Shown in pieces: positions 25,171 to 33,389 of a stretch of 64,000 nt of DNA. The stretch is from DATDAH01 sp963845425. Lineage in GTDB: Bacteria; Actinomycetota; Acidimicrobiia; Acidimicrobiales; DATDAH01. The stretch is taken from contig CAWJSC010000017.1 in NCBI GenBank assembly GCA_963845425.1, positions 186,001 through 250,000 on the forward strand, written 5' to 3'. Below the pieces are notes generated by a model that searched no databases, was not told where the DNA came from, and saw only the letters and a program-made list of their open reading frames with translations. The first letter of the stretch is position 1, and every line of letters starts with the position of its first letter. The position numbers and the translations under genes were made by a program.

Positions 25171-25967
25171 ACGTCGACGGGCCCGTGGCCGTCCTCACCT
25201 TGGACCGGGCTGAGCACCTGAACACCTTCACCGGGGCGATGGGGGCCGAGCTCGAGGCCGCCTACCGGCGCTGTGACGAGGACGAGGCGATCCGGGCGGT
25301 GGTGCTGACCGGCGCCGGGCGGGCCTTCTGTGCCGGGGCGGACTTCTCCGGCAGGGCCGAGGTGTTCGCCGCCCCCGATGGTGGGGGTGACGGCTTCCGG
25401 TCGGATCCCTTCGCCTTCCACGCCTGGGACGTGCGCAAGCCGGTGATCGCCGCGGTCAACGGTCACGCCGTCGGGATCGGACTTACCATGGCGCTGCAGT
25501 GCGACCTGCGCTACGTGGCCGCCGAGGCCAAGCTCGGGATCGTCCAGAACCGGCGGGGCATCAACCCCGACCTGCGCTCGCACTGGACCCTGCCCCGTCT
25601 GGTCGGTCATGGCCGGGCCACCGAGCTGCTGCTCACCGGCCGGATGTTCTCCGGGACCCAGGCCGCCGAGTGGGGCCTGGCCCTCGAGGCTCTGTCGTCC
25701 GGGGCCGCCGTGCTCGACAAGGCGATCGAGGTGGCGCGGGACATCGCGGTCAACGTCGCACCCCGGTCGGTGGCGGCGAGCAAAGCGATCCTCTGGCGGT
25801 CGCCCGCCCCCGACGCCGACGAGGTCGACACCTGGGAACGGGCCGTCCACCTCGCCCTCATGGGCACCCCCGACACGACCGAGGGCGTCATGGCCTGGGT
25901 CGAGCAGCGGGCCCCGCAATGGCAGGGCACCCTGGCCGACGGCTGGCCCCGCGACCTCGACGTCTGA
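25152..25967 (+). CDS. Enoyl-CoA hydratase/isomerase (crotonase) family protein
   Basis: 271 residues. The oxyanion-hole segments are GRAFCAGADFSG and KPVIAAVNGHAVGIGLTMALQCDLRY. At the second catalytic Glu position, the segment GIVQNRRGINPDLRSHWTLPRLVG has Asn-Pro-Asp, not the EVGLG-type Glu, so hydratase activity is uncertain. It begins with GTG 25152. The first 19 nt of the gene are duplicated 81 bp upstream around a hairpin insertion. Confidence 0.88.
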   Translation: MADLRIDVDGPVAVLTLDRAEHLNTFTGAMGAELEAAYRRCDEDEAIRAVVLTGAGRAFCAGADFSGRAEVFAAPDGGGDGFRSDPFAFHAWDVRKPVIAAVNGHAVGIGLTMALQCDLRYVAAEAKLGIVQNRRGINPDLRSHWTLPRLVGHGRATELLLTGRMFSGTQAAEWGLALEALSSGAAVLDKAIEVARDIAVNVAPRSVAASKAILWRSPAPDADEVDTWERAVHLALMGTPDTTEGVMAWVEQRAPQWQGTLADGWPRDLDV

Positions 25968-26033
25968 GTCCACCGATCGCCGGACTCGGCCGCACTAGGT
26001 TGCGGCGACCACAGCCAGGACAGGACCACGCCG

Positions 26034-26666
26034 ATGGCCGATGACGACACGCCCGAGAACCGCCGGATCGAACTGGTCGCCGCAGTGATCCTCGGCGTGG
26101 CCGGCATCCTCACTGCCTTCGCGGCGTACAAGGCCGCCCTCACCGATGGCGACGCCCTCAAGGGCTACACGGCGTCGGCCCGCACCACGGCGGACGCCAA
26201 CGGGTACTACAACGAGGCCTTCGCCACCTACACCTCGGACCAGTCGCTGTTCCTCGAGTACCAGCTCCTGGTCGAGCAGGGCGACACCGACCTGGCCTTC
26301 GCCATCCGGGAGCGGCTGTTCTCGCCCGAGCTCGAGGCCGGGACGGCGGCCTGGGAGCTGATCCCGGCCGGGTCGCCCGACGAGCCGCCCACCCCCCTTC
26401 AGACCGAGGAGTACGTGATCCCGGCCCAGACCGAGGCCGTCGCCCTCACCGAGCAGGCGGCCGACGAGTTCACCGAGGCCCAGGCGTTCGACGACGCGGG
26501 CGACAAGTTCGAGCTGGCCGCCGTCTTCCTGGCCGTCTCCCTTTTCCTGGCCGGTGTCGGCTCGCTGTTCAAGGCCCGCAAGGTGCAGATCGCCATCCTC
26601 ACGATGGCCGCCGTGATCATCGTGCCCGGCGTCATCGCCATCCTCCAGGGCCAGTCCGCCCTCTGA
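26034..26666 (+). CDS. Membrane protein of unknown function
   Basis: 210 residues. One N-terminal hydrophobic helix (residues ~12-30), a long acidic extracytoplasmic or cytoplasmic region (residues 35-155) with DANGYYNEAFATYTSDQSLFLEYQLLVEQGD, and two C-terminal helices (~160-178, ~186-203). This layout resembles DUF4337-like proteins, but I am not certain. A TAGGTT hexamer lies about 35 nt upstream. Stand-alone gene. Confidence 0.65.
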   Translation: MADDDTPENRRIELVAAVILGVAGILTAFAAYKAALTDGDALKGYTASARTTADANGYYNEAFATYTSDQSLFLEYQLLVEQGDTDLAFAIRERLFSPELEAGTAAWELIPAGSPDEPPTPLQTEEYVIPAQTEAVALTEQAADEFTEAQAFDDAGDKFELAAVFLAVSLFLAGVGSLFKARKVQIAILTMAAVIIVPGVIAILQGQSAL

Positions 26667-26708
26667 CGGAGCACGAGCTGAAGGGGGTCCCCCCGACCGA
26701 GCGCCCTG

Positions 26709-26766
26709 ACCGGTTCTGGGCATCCCCCTCTGTCGTGGAGAACAGAGGAGAGTGCCCGGAACCGGT
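26709..26766. terminator. Long two-stem hairpin between convergent genes
   Basis: Outer arms ACCGGTTCTGGGCA (26709-26722) and TGCCCGGAACCGGT (26753-26766) pair with one mismatch. Inner arms CCTCTGT and ACAGAGG pair fully around an 8-nt loop. It lies between convergent genes 26666 and 26769, with no U-run. Probably a bidirectional terminator. Confidence 0.75.
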
Positions 26767-26768
26767 GA

Positions 26769-27803
26769 TCAGCCGGCGCGGACGGTGGTGGCGACCTGCT
26801 GCCACTGGTCGAAGGTGGCGTCGGCCCGCATCGAGTTGCCCGCGAAGTAGCAGATGATCCGCACGGGGTGCTCGACGCCGGCGTAGCGGTCGAGCAGGGC
26901 CGGGCCGAGGCCGTCCCAGGTGGCGGTGACGGCGAGCACGTCGAGCATCTGGTCGGTGATGACCGCGGCCATGGCGGGCAGGTCGCCGGCCTTCTGGTGC
27001 TCGTGGAGGCGCTCGGAGGTGCCGTCCCAGCCGTGGGCCTCGAACACGCCCCGGTAGGTCCGGGTCGAGCCGTAGAAGGCGAGCTGAAAGCGGGCCGCCT
27101 CCCGCCAGCGGGCCTGCTCCTCGTCGGTGTCGCCCACGATGGTGAGGACGGGGCAGGCGAGGGTGACGGCGTCCACGGGGCGGTCGGCGCCGGCCCGGCC
27201 CTCGGCCACGTTGGGCACGATGACCTCGTCGAGGTACTTCCGGGTGTGCAGGGGGTGCACGTGCAGGCCGTCGGCCACCTCGCCTACGGCCCGAAGCATC
27301 CAGGGCCGGACACCGGACAGGTAGATCGGCACGGCGGGGTGCTCGATGGGGCCCGGGCTCCAGGTCGCCGGCAGCAGGTCGAGGTCGTAGAAGTCCCCGT
27401 GGAAGGCCAGGTTCTCCTCGCCCTGGAACGCCCGGAAGATGGCCCGCAGGGCGAGCACGTACTCCCGCAACCACGGGCCGGGGTGCTCGTAGGGCACGCC
27501 GTAGCGGCGCTCGATGTGGGCCTTGACCTGGGTGCCGAGGCCGAGGAAGAACCGGCCGCCGGTGGCCTCGGCCAGCTCCCACGCGGTCGACGCGGTGATC
27601 ATCGGGCTGCGGGGGAAGGCGACCGCGATGCCCGTGCCGATGTCCAGGTCGGTCGTGCCCAGGGCCGCGGCGGCGGCGCCTAGGTACGCGGTGCGCCCCC
27701 CTTCGGTGAACCACAGGCCGGCGAACCCGGCCCGCTCCACCTCGGCGGCCAGGGTCTGGGCCTCCCGCAGCGGCAGGCTCATGGCCATCGCGTCGAGCTT
27801 CAC
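26769..27803 (-). CDS. LLM-class F420-dependent oxidoreductase (TIGR03617-like, Rv3520c-type)
   Basis: 344 residues. VKLDAMAMSLPLREAQTLAAEVERAGFAGLWFTEGGRTAY, LDIGTGIAVAFPRSPMITASTAWELAEATGGRFFLGLGTQV and HPAVPIYLSGVRPWMLRAVGEVADGLHVHPL are typical of this subgroup. In M. tuberculosis the comparable gene Rv3520c lies beside ltp3/ltp4 and Rv3521, and here similar partners lie 5 kb away (32.9-36.2 kb). A steroid or lipid role is inferred from that. GTG 27803 has GGAGG about 8 nt upstream; the frame is open to 28046. Confidence 0.85.
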   Translation of the reverse strand: MKLDAMAMSLPLREAQTLAAEVERAGFAGLWFTEGGRTAYLGAAAAALGTTDLDIGTGIAVAFPRSPMITASTAWELAEATGGRFFLGLGTQVKAHIERRYGVPYEHPGPWLREYVLALRAIFRAFQGEENLAFHGDFYDLDLLPATWSPGPIEHPAVPIYLSGVRPWMLRAVGEVADGLHVHPLHTRKYLDEVIVPNVAEGRAGADRPVDAVTLACPVLTIVGDTDEEQARWREAARFQLAFYGSTRTYRGVFEAHGWDGTSERLHEHQKAGDLPAMAAVITDQMLDVLAVTATWDGLGPALLDRYAGVEHPVRIICYFAGNSMRADATFDQWQQVATTVRAG

Positions 27804-27804
27804 G

Positions 27805-27822
27805 TCACGACCTCCGTCGTGA
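27805..27822. promoter_or_regulatory. Inverted repeat TCACGA-N6-TCGTGA
   Basis: A perfect 6-bp inverted repeat around CCTCCG lies just before the F420 oxidoreductase start and covers its ribosome-binding site. It might bind a regulator in the divergent gap 27804-27881. No regulator gene is adjacent, so assignment is weak. Confidence 0.4.
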
Positions 27823-27881
27823 GCAGGATCGGGACCTTTGGCCGTCGCATCGCTCCATCTTGGCCCCGTAACGTCGCCGCC

Positions 27882-28148
27882 ATGAGCAGCTACGACGGCA
27901 AGGCCTCCCTCGTGTTCTCCTCCGGCGACTCGTTCGCCGAGTGTCACCTGGTCGCCTCGAGCGAGGGTGACGGCTGGACGGGCACCGTCACCGACATCCT
28001 CTTCCGCACCCAGATGGTCCCCACCCCGCTGAACCCGACCGAGCACCTCCGCCTCGACGACGCCGAGGGCCGGCCGGTGGTTCCCGTGACCGTGGACGCC
28101 CAGGACGGCGACACCGCCGAGGTCTCCGGCGAGGGCGACCCCTTCTAA
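27882..28148 (+). CDS. Hypothetical protein
   Basis: 88 residues, all-beta looking: MSSYDGKASLVFSSGDSFAE and WTGTVTDILFRTQMVPTPLN. No signal peptide or known domain is seen. ATG 27882 is supported by TAACGT ending 7 nt upstream. It is divergent from the F420 enzyme. Confidence 0.6.
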   Translation: MSSYDGKASLVFSSGDSFAECHLVASSEGDGWTGTVTDILFRTQMVPTPLNPTEHLRLDDAEGRPVVPVTVDAQDGDTAEVSGEGDPF

Positions 28149-28150
28149 GT

Positions 28151-28236
28151 CTCTCGCCGCCGCCGGCGCGGCTCCCGCTGCCTACGGCAGCTGTAGGCGA
28201 GCGGTTGGGAGGGCTGCTTCGCTCCGACTCCGCAGC
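28151..28236 (-). repeat. Dispersed ~85-bp element, third copy (inverted)
   Basis: Its reverse complement aligns over about 80 nt with 571-654, at roughly 80 % identity. It shares GCTGCGGAGTCG, AGCTGCCGTAGGCAGC (6-bp stem, GTA loop) and GGAGCCGCGC followed by GGCGGCG. It fills the gap between 28148 and 28269. Confidence 0.75.
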
Positions 28237-28268
28237 GTGGCTGACGGCCGGAGACGTACTCTCGGGCA

Positions 28269-29975
28269 ATGGGGGAGCACGAGCACGATCTGGTCGTCCG
28301 GGGTGGGACGGTCGTCGACGGGACCGGGGCGGATCGACGGGTCGCGGATGTCGCCGTGGACGAGGGCCGGGTCACCGCCGTGGGCGAGGTGCCCGGCGCG
28401 GGTCGCGAGGAGATAGACGCCGAGGGCCTGCTGGTCACCCCCGGCTGGGTCGACGTCCACACCCACTACGACGGGCAGGTCACGTGGGACCCGCTGTTGA
28501 CGCCCTCGTCGTGGCAGGGCGTCACCACCGTGGTCATGGGCAACTGCGGGGTCGGCTTCGCCCCCGTGAAGCCCGACCGCCACGACTGGCTCATCGCGCT
28601 GATGGAGGGCGTGGAGGACATCCCGGGCACGGCGCTGGCCGAAGGCATCAGCTGGGGCTGGGAGAGCTTCCCCGAGTACCTCGACGTCATCGAGCGCCTG
28701 CCCCACGCCGTGGACGTCGGCGCCCAGGTGCCCCACGGCGCCCTGCGGGGCTACGTCATGGGCGATCGGGGGGCAGACCACGAAGCGGTCCCCACGTCCG
28801 TTGAGATCGAGACCATGGGGCGGCTGGCCGCGGACGGCATCCGCGCCGGAGCCCTGGGGTTCACGACGTCGCGGACGGTCAACCACCGCTCGTCGGACGG
28901 ACGGCCGACACCGAGCCTCACCGCAACGGCCGACGAGCTGCTGGGCATCGCGCGGGGGGTCGGCTCGACGGGGGCGGGGGTGCTGCAGCTGGTCGCCGAC
29001 CTGGTCGATCTGGAGACCGAGTTCGCCCTGATCCGGTCGATGGCCGAGGTCAGCGGCCGCCCCCTGTCGATCACCACCCTGTCCGAGCCCCACCGCGGCG
29101 ACTGGAAGGCGCTCCTCGACCACATCAGCGCGGCCCAGGCCGACGGCGTACCCATCCGGGGCCAGGTCGCCTCCCGCCCGGTCGGGGTCCTGATGGGCCT
29201 GGAAGGTCGCCTGCACCCACTCGTGACCTCGCTCACCTACCAGGCCATGGCCAACGCCCCGCTGGGCGAACGGGTGGCCCGCCTCCGGGACCCCGAGGTG
29301 CGGGCCACGGTCCTGGGTGAGCTGGCCGACGGTGGCCTTGTGTTCGGCGCCTACGACGGGATCTTCCCGCTGGGTGACCCGCCCGAGTACGACCCGGGAG
29401 CGGAGCGCAGCCTCGAGGCCATCGCCGGCCGCGAGGGGCGGGCGCCGGTGGAGGTCGCCCTGGACGTCCTCCTGGAGCGGGATGGGCGAGGCCTGCTCTA
29501 CCTGCCGTTCGCCAACTACGCCGACCAGGACTTCGCCACCATCCGGGCGATGCTCCTGCACCCCCACACGGTCCCCGGCCTCGGTGACGCCGGCGCCCAC
29601 TGCGGGATGATCAGCGACGGCTCCATGCCCACGTACCTCATCGCCCACTGGGGTCGGGACGTCGCCGAGCCGCTGCCGCTGGAGTGGCTGGTCGGTCAGC
29701 AGACCCGCGAGACCGCCGCCCTGGTCGGGCTGAACGACCGCGGCGTGTTGGCTCCGGGCTACCGGGCCGACCTGAACCTCATCGACGCGGCCGACCTCGG
29801 GGTCCTGGTCCCCGAGATGGTCCACGACCTCCCCGCCGGCGGCAAGCGCTACATCCAGCGCGCCACTGGCTACCGAGCCACCGTCTGCGCCGGCCAGGTC
29901 ACCTTCCGCGACGGCCAGTCCACGGGGGCCTTGCCAGGGAAGCTGGTGCGAGGGGCCCAACCCGCGCCGATCTGA
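28269..29975 (+). CDS. N-acyl-D-amino-acid deacylase-like amidohydrolase
   Basis: 568 residues. The amidohydrolase barrel shows DVHTHYDGQ (metal His-x-His) and MGNCGVGFAP with the Cys typical of D-aminoacylase/N-acyl-D-glutamate deacylase. GLGDAGAHCGMISDGSMPTYLIAHW gives the Asp region, and GVLAPGYRADLNLID is the C-terminal beta-sandwich return. It hydrolyses an amide or cyclic amide; the substrate is not defined and a non-D-amino-acid role is possible in a lipid-catabolic context. TACTCT ends 6 nt before the ATG. Confidence 0.88.
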   Translation: MGEHEHDLVVRGGTVVDGTGADRRVADVAVDEGRVTAVGEVPGAGREEIDAEGLLVTPGWVDVHTHYDGQVTWDPLLTPSSWQGVTTVVMGNCGVGFAPVKPDRHDWLIALMEGVEDIPGTALAEGISWGWESFPEYLDVIERLPHAVDVGAQVPHGALRGYVMGDRGADHEAVPTSVEIETMGRLAADGIRAGALGFTTSRTVNHRSSDGRPTPSLTATADELLGIARGVGSTGAGVLQLVADLVDLETEFALIRSMAEVSGRPLSITTLSEPHRGDWKALLDHISAAQADGVPIRGQVASRPVGVLMGLEGRLHPLVTSLTYQAMANAPLGERVARLRDPEVRATVLGELADGGLVFGAYDGIFPLGDPPEYDPGAERSLEAIAGREGRAPVEVALDVLLERDGRGLLYLPFANYADQDFATIRAMLLHPHTVPGLGDAGAHCGMISDGSMPTYLIAHWGRDVAEPLPLEWLVGQQTRETAALVGLNDRGVLAPGYRADLNLIDAADLGVLVPEMVHDLPAGGKRYIQRATGYRATVCAGQVTFRDGQSTGALPGKLVRGAQPAPI

Positions 29976-29979
29976 TTGC

Positions 29980-30027
29980 TTCTGGCCGGTGATTTCCACC
30001 CTCTGGGAGCGAAATCAAGGGCCAGAA
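29980..30027. terminator. TTCTGGC-family hairpin between convergent genes
   Basis: Outer arms TTCTGGCC (29980-29987) and GGCCAGAA (30020-30027), with inner arms GATTTC and GAAATC, give a stacked hairpin. It starts 5 bp after the amidohydrolase stop and ends 8 bp before the acyl-CoA synthetase stop. A bidirectional terminator is likely. Confidence 0.75.
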
Positions 30028-30034
30028 CGGGTGG

Positions 30035-31726
30035 TCAGCCGGCTTCGGCGGCGGCTTCGTCTCTCAGGTCGCGTTTGAGGATCTTGCCGCTGGCGTTCCT
30101 GGGAAGGCGCTCCTCGCGGATCTTCACGATGGTGGGGACCTTGAACCCGGCCAGGTGGCGTTTGAGGTGGGAAAGCAGGGCGTCGGTGTCCAGGACGGTG
30201 CCGGGGGAGGGGACGACGGCGAGGGCCACCTCTTCGCCCAGGCGCTCGTGGGGGACGCCGAAGGCGGCAGCCTCGGCCACGCCGGGGAACTCGTAGACGG
30301 CCCCCTCGACCTCGGCGCAGTAGATGTTCTCGCCCGCCCGCAGGACCATGTCCTTGGCCCGGTCCTCGACGTAGATGAATCCCTCGTCATCCAGCCGGCC
30401 CAGGTCACCGGAGCGCAGCCAGCCGTCGGGGTCGATCACCTCGGCGGTGGCTTCGGGCTGGTTCCAGTAACCCCGGATCACGTTCGGGCCCCGGAAGCAG
30501 ATCTCGCCGACCTCGCCCGCAGGGACCGGGTTGCCCTCGTCGTCGACGACCTGGACCTCCATCACGGGCACCGCCCGGCCCGAGCTGGTGGGCTTCCGGA
30601 GGTAGTCGGCCCCGCTGTTGCCCGGCCCGTAGGCGTTGGTCTCGGTCATGCCATAGCCGATCTGGGGTTTGCCCTGCTCGAAGCCCTTGTCGACGCGGCG
30701 CACCAGCTCCGCCGGGGCCGGGGCCCCGCCGCCGCCGATGGAGACGAGGCTGGAGGTGTCCCGCTTCTCGAAGTCAGGCGACTCCAGCAGGTCCCAGGAC
30801 ATGGTGGGCACGCCGACGAAGGCCGTGACCCGCTCGCGCTCGATCAGCTCCAGGGCCCGCTCGGGGTCCCAGCGGTACATCATCACGAGCTTGGCCCCGG
30901 AGGCCGTGGTGCCGAGCATGACGGGGATCAGGCCCGTGGCGTGGAACAGGGGCACCACGAGGATGTAGGCCGTGCGGTCCCGGGGGCGCTCCTCCGCCTT
31001 CGCCGGCTCCATGAGGGCGCTGACCGCGGAGCGGGCGCCGAAGGCGAGCAGGCCGCTGAGCACGGCCCGGTGGGTCGAGACCGCGCCCTTCGGGTGACCG
31101 GTGGTGCCGGATGTGTAGAGGATGGTGGCGTCGTCGTCGGGGTCGATGGCCACGTCGGGCAGCGGGGCCGATGGGGCGAGCACGTCCTCCAGCCGGTCGA
31201 CGCCGGGGAGGTCGTCGGTCAGGCGCACGCCGATGACCGACAAGCCGAGGCTCTCGCGCACCGGGGCCAGGCGTTCGGCCCGCTCCTGGTCGGTGAGGGC
31301 GACCTTGGCGCCGCAGTCCTCGAAGCCGTACTCCAGCTCGTCGGTCGTCCACCAGGCGTTGAGGGCCACGGCCACCGCCCCGATGGAGGTGATGGCCTGG
31401 AAGGCGACGATCCACTCGGGGTAGTTGCGCATGGCGATGGCCACCCGGTCGCCGTGGCGCACGCCGTAGCGGTCGTGGAGCAGGGCGCCCATGGCCCCGA
31501 CCTTGGCCCAGACGTCGGTGAACGTCAGGCGCTCGTCCTCGTAGACGAGGTAGTCCTGGTCGCCGTGGCCGCTGGCCAGCTCGAACAGGAAGCGCAGCGA
31601 CGGCGGGGTGTTGGCGAAGACCTTGTAGGTCCGGCCGTCGATCGTGGCGTCGACCAGCGGGTAGCGGCCGTCGGGACCGGTGACCCGGGCCACGGCTTCG
31701 TCCCAGGACAAAGGAGCGTCAGGCAT
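30035..31726 (-). CDS. Acyl-CoA synthetase (AMP-forming)
   Basis: 563 residues, ANL superfamily. The AMP-binding signature is ATILYTSGTTGHPKGAVSTH, with GYGMTETNAYGPG, GWLRSGDLGRLDDEGFIYVEDRAKDMVLRAGENIY, and the catalytic Lys in LPRNASGKILKRDLR. It makes an acyl-CoA thioester from a carboxylic acid, ATP and CoA. FadD-like; chain preference unknown. TACCAT ends 8 nt before the ATG. Divergent from the crotonase at 31753. Confidence 0.93.
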   Translation of the reverse strand: MPDAPLSWDEAVARVTGPDGRYPLVDATIDGRTYKVFANTPPSLRFLFELASGHGDQDYLVYEDERLTFTDVWAKVGAMGALLHDRYGVRHGDRVAIAMRNYPEWIVAFQAITSIGAVAVALNAWWTTDELEYGFEDCGAKVALTDQERAERLAPVRESLGLSVIGVRLTDDLPGVDRLEDVLAPSAPLPDVAIDPDDDATILYTSGTTGHPKGAVSTHRAVLSGLLAFGARSAVSALMEPAKAEERPRDRTAYILVVPLFHATGLIPVMLGTTASGAKLVMMYRWDPERALELIERERVTAFVGVPTMSWDLLESPDFEKRDTSSLVSIGGGGAPAPAELVRRVDKGFEQGKPQIGYGMTETNAYGPGNSGADYLRKPTSSGRAVPVMEVQVVDDEGNPVPAGEVGEICFRGPNVIRGYWNQPEATAEVIDPDGWLRSGDLGRLDDEGFIYVEDRAKDMVLRAGENIYCAEVEGAVYEFPGVAEAAAFGVPHERLGEEVALAVVPSPGTVLDTDALLSHLKRHLAGFKVPTIVKIREERLPRNASGKILKRDLRDEAAAEAG

Positions 31727-31752
31727 CGGGGCGCATGGTAGGGATTGGCCCC

Positions 31753-32529
31753 GTGGGGGACCTCACCGTCGGCGTCGCCGACCACGTGGCGACCGTGACC
31801 CTGGACCGCCCTCCGGTCAACGCGATCACCCGCTCGACCATGGTGGAGCTACGGGAGACGTTCCGGACACTGGGTGACGACCCCGGTGTCCGCGTCGCCA
31901 TCTTCACCGGGCACGGCGAGAAGGCGTTCATGGCCGGCATCGACCTCACGACCTTCGACACCGACGACACGGAGGCCGACCCCGATGACCCTGGTCGCCT
32001 GCCCCGGGAAGCCCTCGAGGCGGTCTACGACTGTGCCGTCCCCGTCATCGCCGCCGTCAACGGCCCGGCCCTCGGCGCCGGCCTGGCGTACGCCGCGGTC
32101 TGCGACCTGATCCTGGCCGCCGACCACGCCACCTTCGGCACCACGGAGATCAACGTCGGCCTCCTCGGCGCCAGCGCGCATCTGAACCTGCTGCTGGGCC
32201 GACCCAAGGTCCGGGAGCTGTTCCTGACCGGCGTCCCGGCCACAGCCGAGGAGCTGTACCGCCTGGGCGCGGTCAACCGCGTCGTGCCGCTCGGCCGGCT
32301 GGCGTCGACGGCGGCCGAGCTGGCCGCCTCCCTCGCGGCCAAGAGTCCCCTGGCCCTGCGCCTGGCCAAGGCGGCGCTGAACGAGACCGAGTTCCTCCCC
32401 CTGAAGGACGCCTACCGCACCGAGCAGACCTACACCCGCCGCCTGCTGCAGCACCCCGACTCGGCCGAGGCGCGGCAGGCCTTCGCCGAGAAGCGCGACC
32501 CCAACTGGACCTACCAGCCGGGGGACTGA
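31753..32529 (+). CDS. Enoyl-CoA hydratase/isomerase family protein
   Basis: 258 residues. The crotonase strings are KAFMAGIDLTTF, VIAAVNGPALGAGLAYAAVCDLILA, and TEINVGLLGASAHLNLLLG; the last holds the first Glu-like position as INVG, with Glu two residues before. GTG 31753 is preferred because the TAGGGA/TAGGGAT box (31739) ends about 8 nt upstream; the ATG at 31735 would lie before that box. A role in beta-oxidation beside the acyl-CoA synthetase is inferred. Confidence 0.87.
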   Translation: MGDLTVGVADHVATVTLDRPPVNAITRSTMVELRETFRTLGDDPGVRVAIFTGHGEKAFMAGIDLTTFDTDDTEADPDDPGRLPREALEAVYDCAVPVIAAVNGPALGAGLAYAAVCDLILAADHATFGTTEINVGLLGASAHLNLLLGRPKVRELFLTGVPATAEELYRLGAVNRVVPLGRLASTAAELAASLAAKSPLALRLAKAALNETEFLPLKDAYRTEQTYTRRLLQHPDSAEARQAFAEKRDPNWTYQPGD

Positions 32530-32606
32530 GCCCGTCGTCGGGCTGGGGGAACGACGGCAGGGAAGGGGCGTGAGGTCGCGCCGCCGGTTGTCGGGGGCAG
32601 GTCAGC

Positions 32607-32730
32607 GGTTCTGGCGCCGATCTGTTGCGCTGGGCGCAACCAGACAGCGCAATTTCAGAGGGGGTCGGATCCGACCGGTTCTGGCGCCGATCTGTTGCGC
32701 TGGGCGCAACCAGCTGGCGCAATTTCAGAG
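32607..32730 (+). repeat. 70-bp-period tandem repeat with a GTTGCGC hairpin in each unit
   Basis: The 54-bp unit starts GGTTCTGGCGCC and contains the perfect stem GTTGCGC-TGG-GCGCAAC, ending CGCAATTTCAGAG. Copies at 32607-32660 and 32677-32730 differ at only three positions (GACAGC versus GCTGGC). The 16 bp between copies and the sequence before copy one differ. The unit shares the TTCTGGCGCC head with the hairpin family. Confidence 0.85.
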
Positions 32731-32839
32731 CAGGGCGACAGCAGGTCCGCCGCCAACCGCCCGGCAGCGGCACCCGATGCCCCCTTGGCTGCGTCGGTGT
32801 CGTCCCCCCGGCCCGAGCGCGTTGCGGTTACCGCGGAAC

Positions 32840-32853
32840 TGGAACGTGTTCTA
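32840..32853. promoter_or_regulatory. KstR-type operator TGGAACGTGTTCTA overlapping a -10 box
   Basis: It matches the KstR consensus T-N2-AAC-N2-GTT-N2-A at all eight fixed positions. Its last two bases are the first two of TAGTCT, the -10 of the leaderless start at 32866, so binding would block transcription of the operon. Confidence 0.75.
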
Positions 32854-32865
32854 GTCTCGGCGGCG

Positions 32866-33315
32866 ATGAGCGAGAGCGACGTCCTCAGTGCGCCCCTCGT
32901 CGTCGAGTACCCGTTCACCCGGACGGTGGGCCCCGTGCAGTCGGCCTTCTTCACCGGGTTGCGCGAAGGGGTGCTCGTCGGCGTCCGGATGGCCGACGGC
33001 GGGGTGATGTGCCCGCCCATGGAGTACGACCCCCAATCCTCGGAGGCCCTCACCGAGCTGGTGCCGGTCGGCGACGCGGGCGAGGTGACGAGCTGGGCGT
33101 GGGTCGACGAGCCCCGCACCGGCACGCCGCTGGACGGCGCCTTCGCCTGGGCACTGATCCGCCTCGACGGCGCCGACACCTCGATGCTGCACGCCGTGGA
33201 CGCAGGCACGCCCGACGCCATGAGCACCGGCATGCGGGTCAAGGTCCGCTGGGCCGAGGAGCGGGAGGGGTCGATCACCGACATCGCCTGCTTCGAGCCG
33301 GAGGCCGCGGGATGA
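32866..33315 (+). CDS. OB-fold (DUF35-type) protein without zinc ribbon
   Basis: 149 residues. APLVVEYPFTRTVGPVQSAFFTGLREGVLVGVRMADGGVMCPPMEYDPQ is the start of a DUF35-like domain, followed by OB-fold strands (TSWAWVDEPRTGTPLDGAFAWALIRLDGADTSMLHAV). In M. tuberculosis a single Rv3521 appears to cover this and the next gene; here they are two ORFs. It should be a partner of thiolase-fold subunits. A KstR-type operator lies just upstream. Only one Cys is present, so the ribbon is lost. Confidence 0.8.
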   Translation: MSESDVLSAPLVVEYPFTRTVGPVQSAFFTGLREGVLVGVRMADGGVMCPPMEYDPQSSEALTELVPVGDAGEVTSWAWVDEPRTGTPLDGAFAWALIRLDGADTSMLHAVDAGTPDAMSTGMRVKVRWAEEREGSITDIACFEPEAAG

Positions 33316-33389
33316 GCGACGTGGTCGATCGGCGGGCCGATGAGGCCTGCACAGCGATGAGCCGTCAGGTGAGGAGCCGACGACGATGA
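33312..33389 (+). CDS. 25-codon bridging ORF between the two OB-fold genes
   Basis: ATG 33312 overlaps the preceding stop as ATGA, and its TGA (33387-33389) overlaps the next ATG as ATGA, so it links two genes with overlaps at both ends. It encodes MSDVVDRRADEACTAMSRQV and five more residues. The next gene also begins ATGAGCGAC, suggesting a duplicated start. It may be a coupling device or a small protein. Confidence 0.4.
   Translation: MSDVVDRRADEACTAMSRQVRSRRR

Larger units (their letters stand above)
32530..32865 (+). other. 336-bp gap: 70-bp tandem repeat, KstR-type operator and promoter
   Basis: No gene is seen. From 5' to 3' it holds unstructured GC-rich sequence (32530-32606), two copies of a 54-bp hairpin unit (32607-32660 and 32677-32730), 110 bp of plain sequence, then an operator (32840-32853) overlapping a -10 box TAGTCT (32852-32857) 8 nt before the ATG at 32866. 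Confidence 0.7.
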
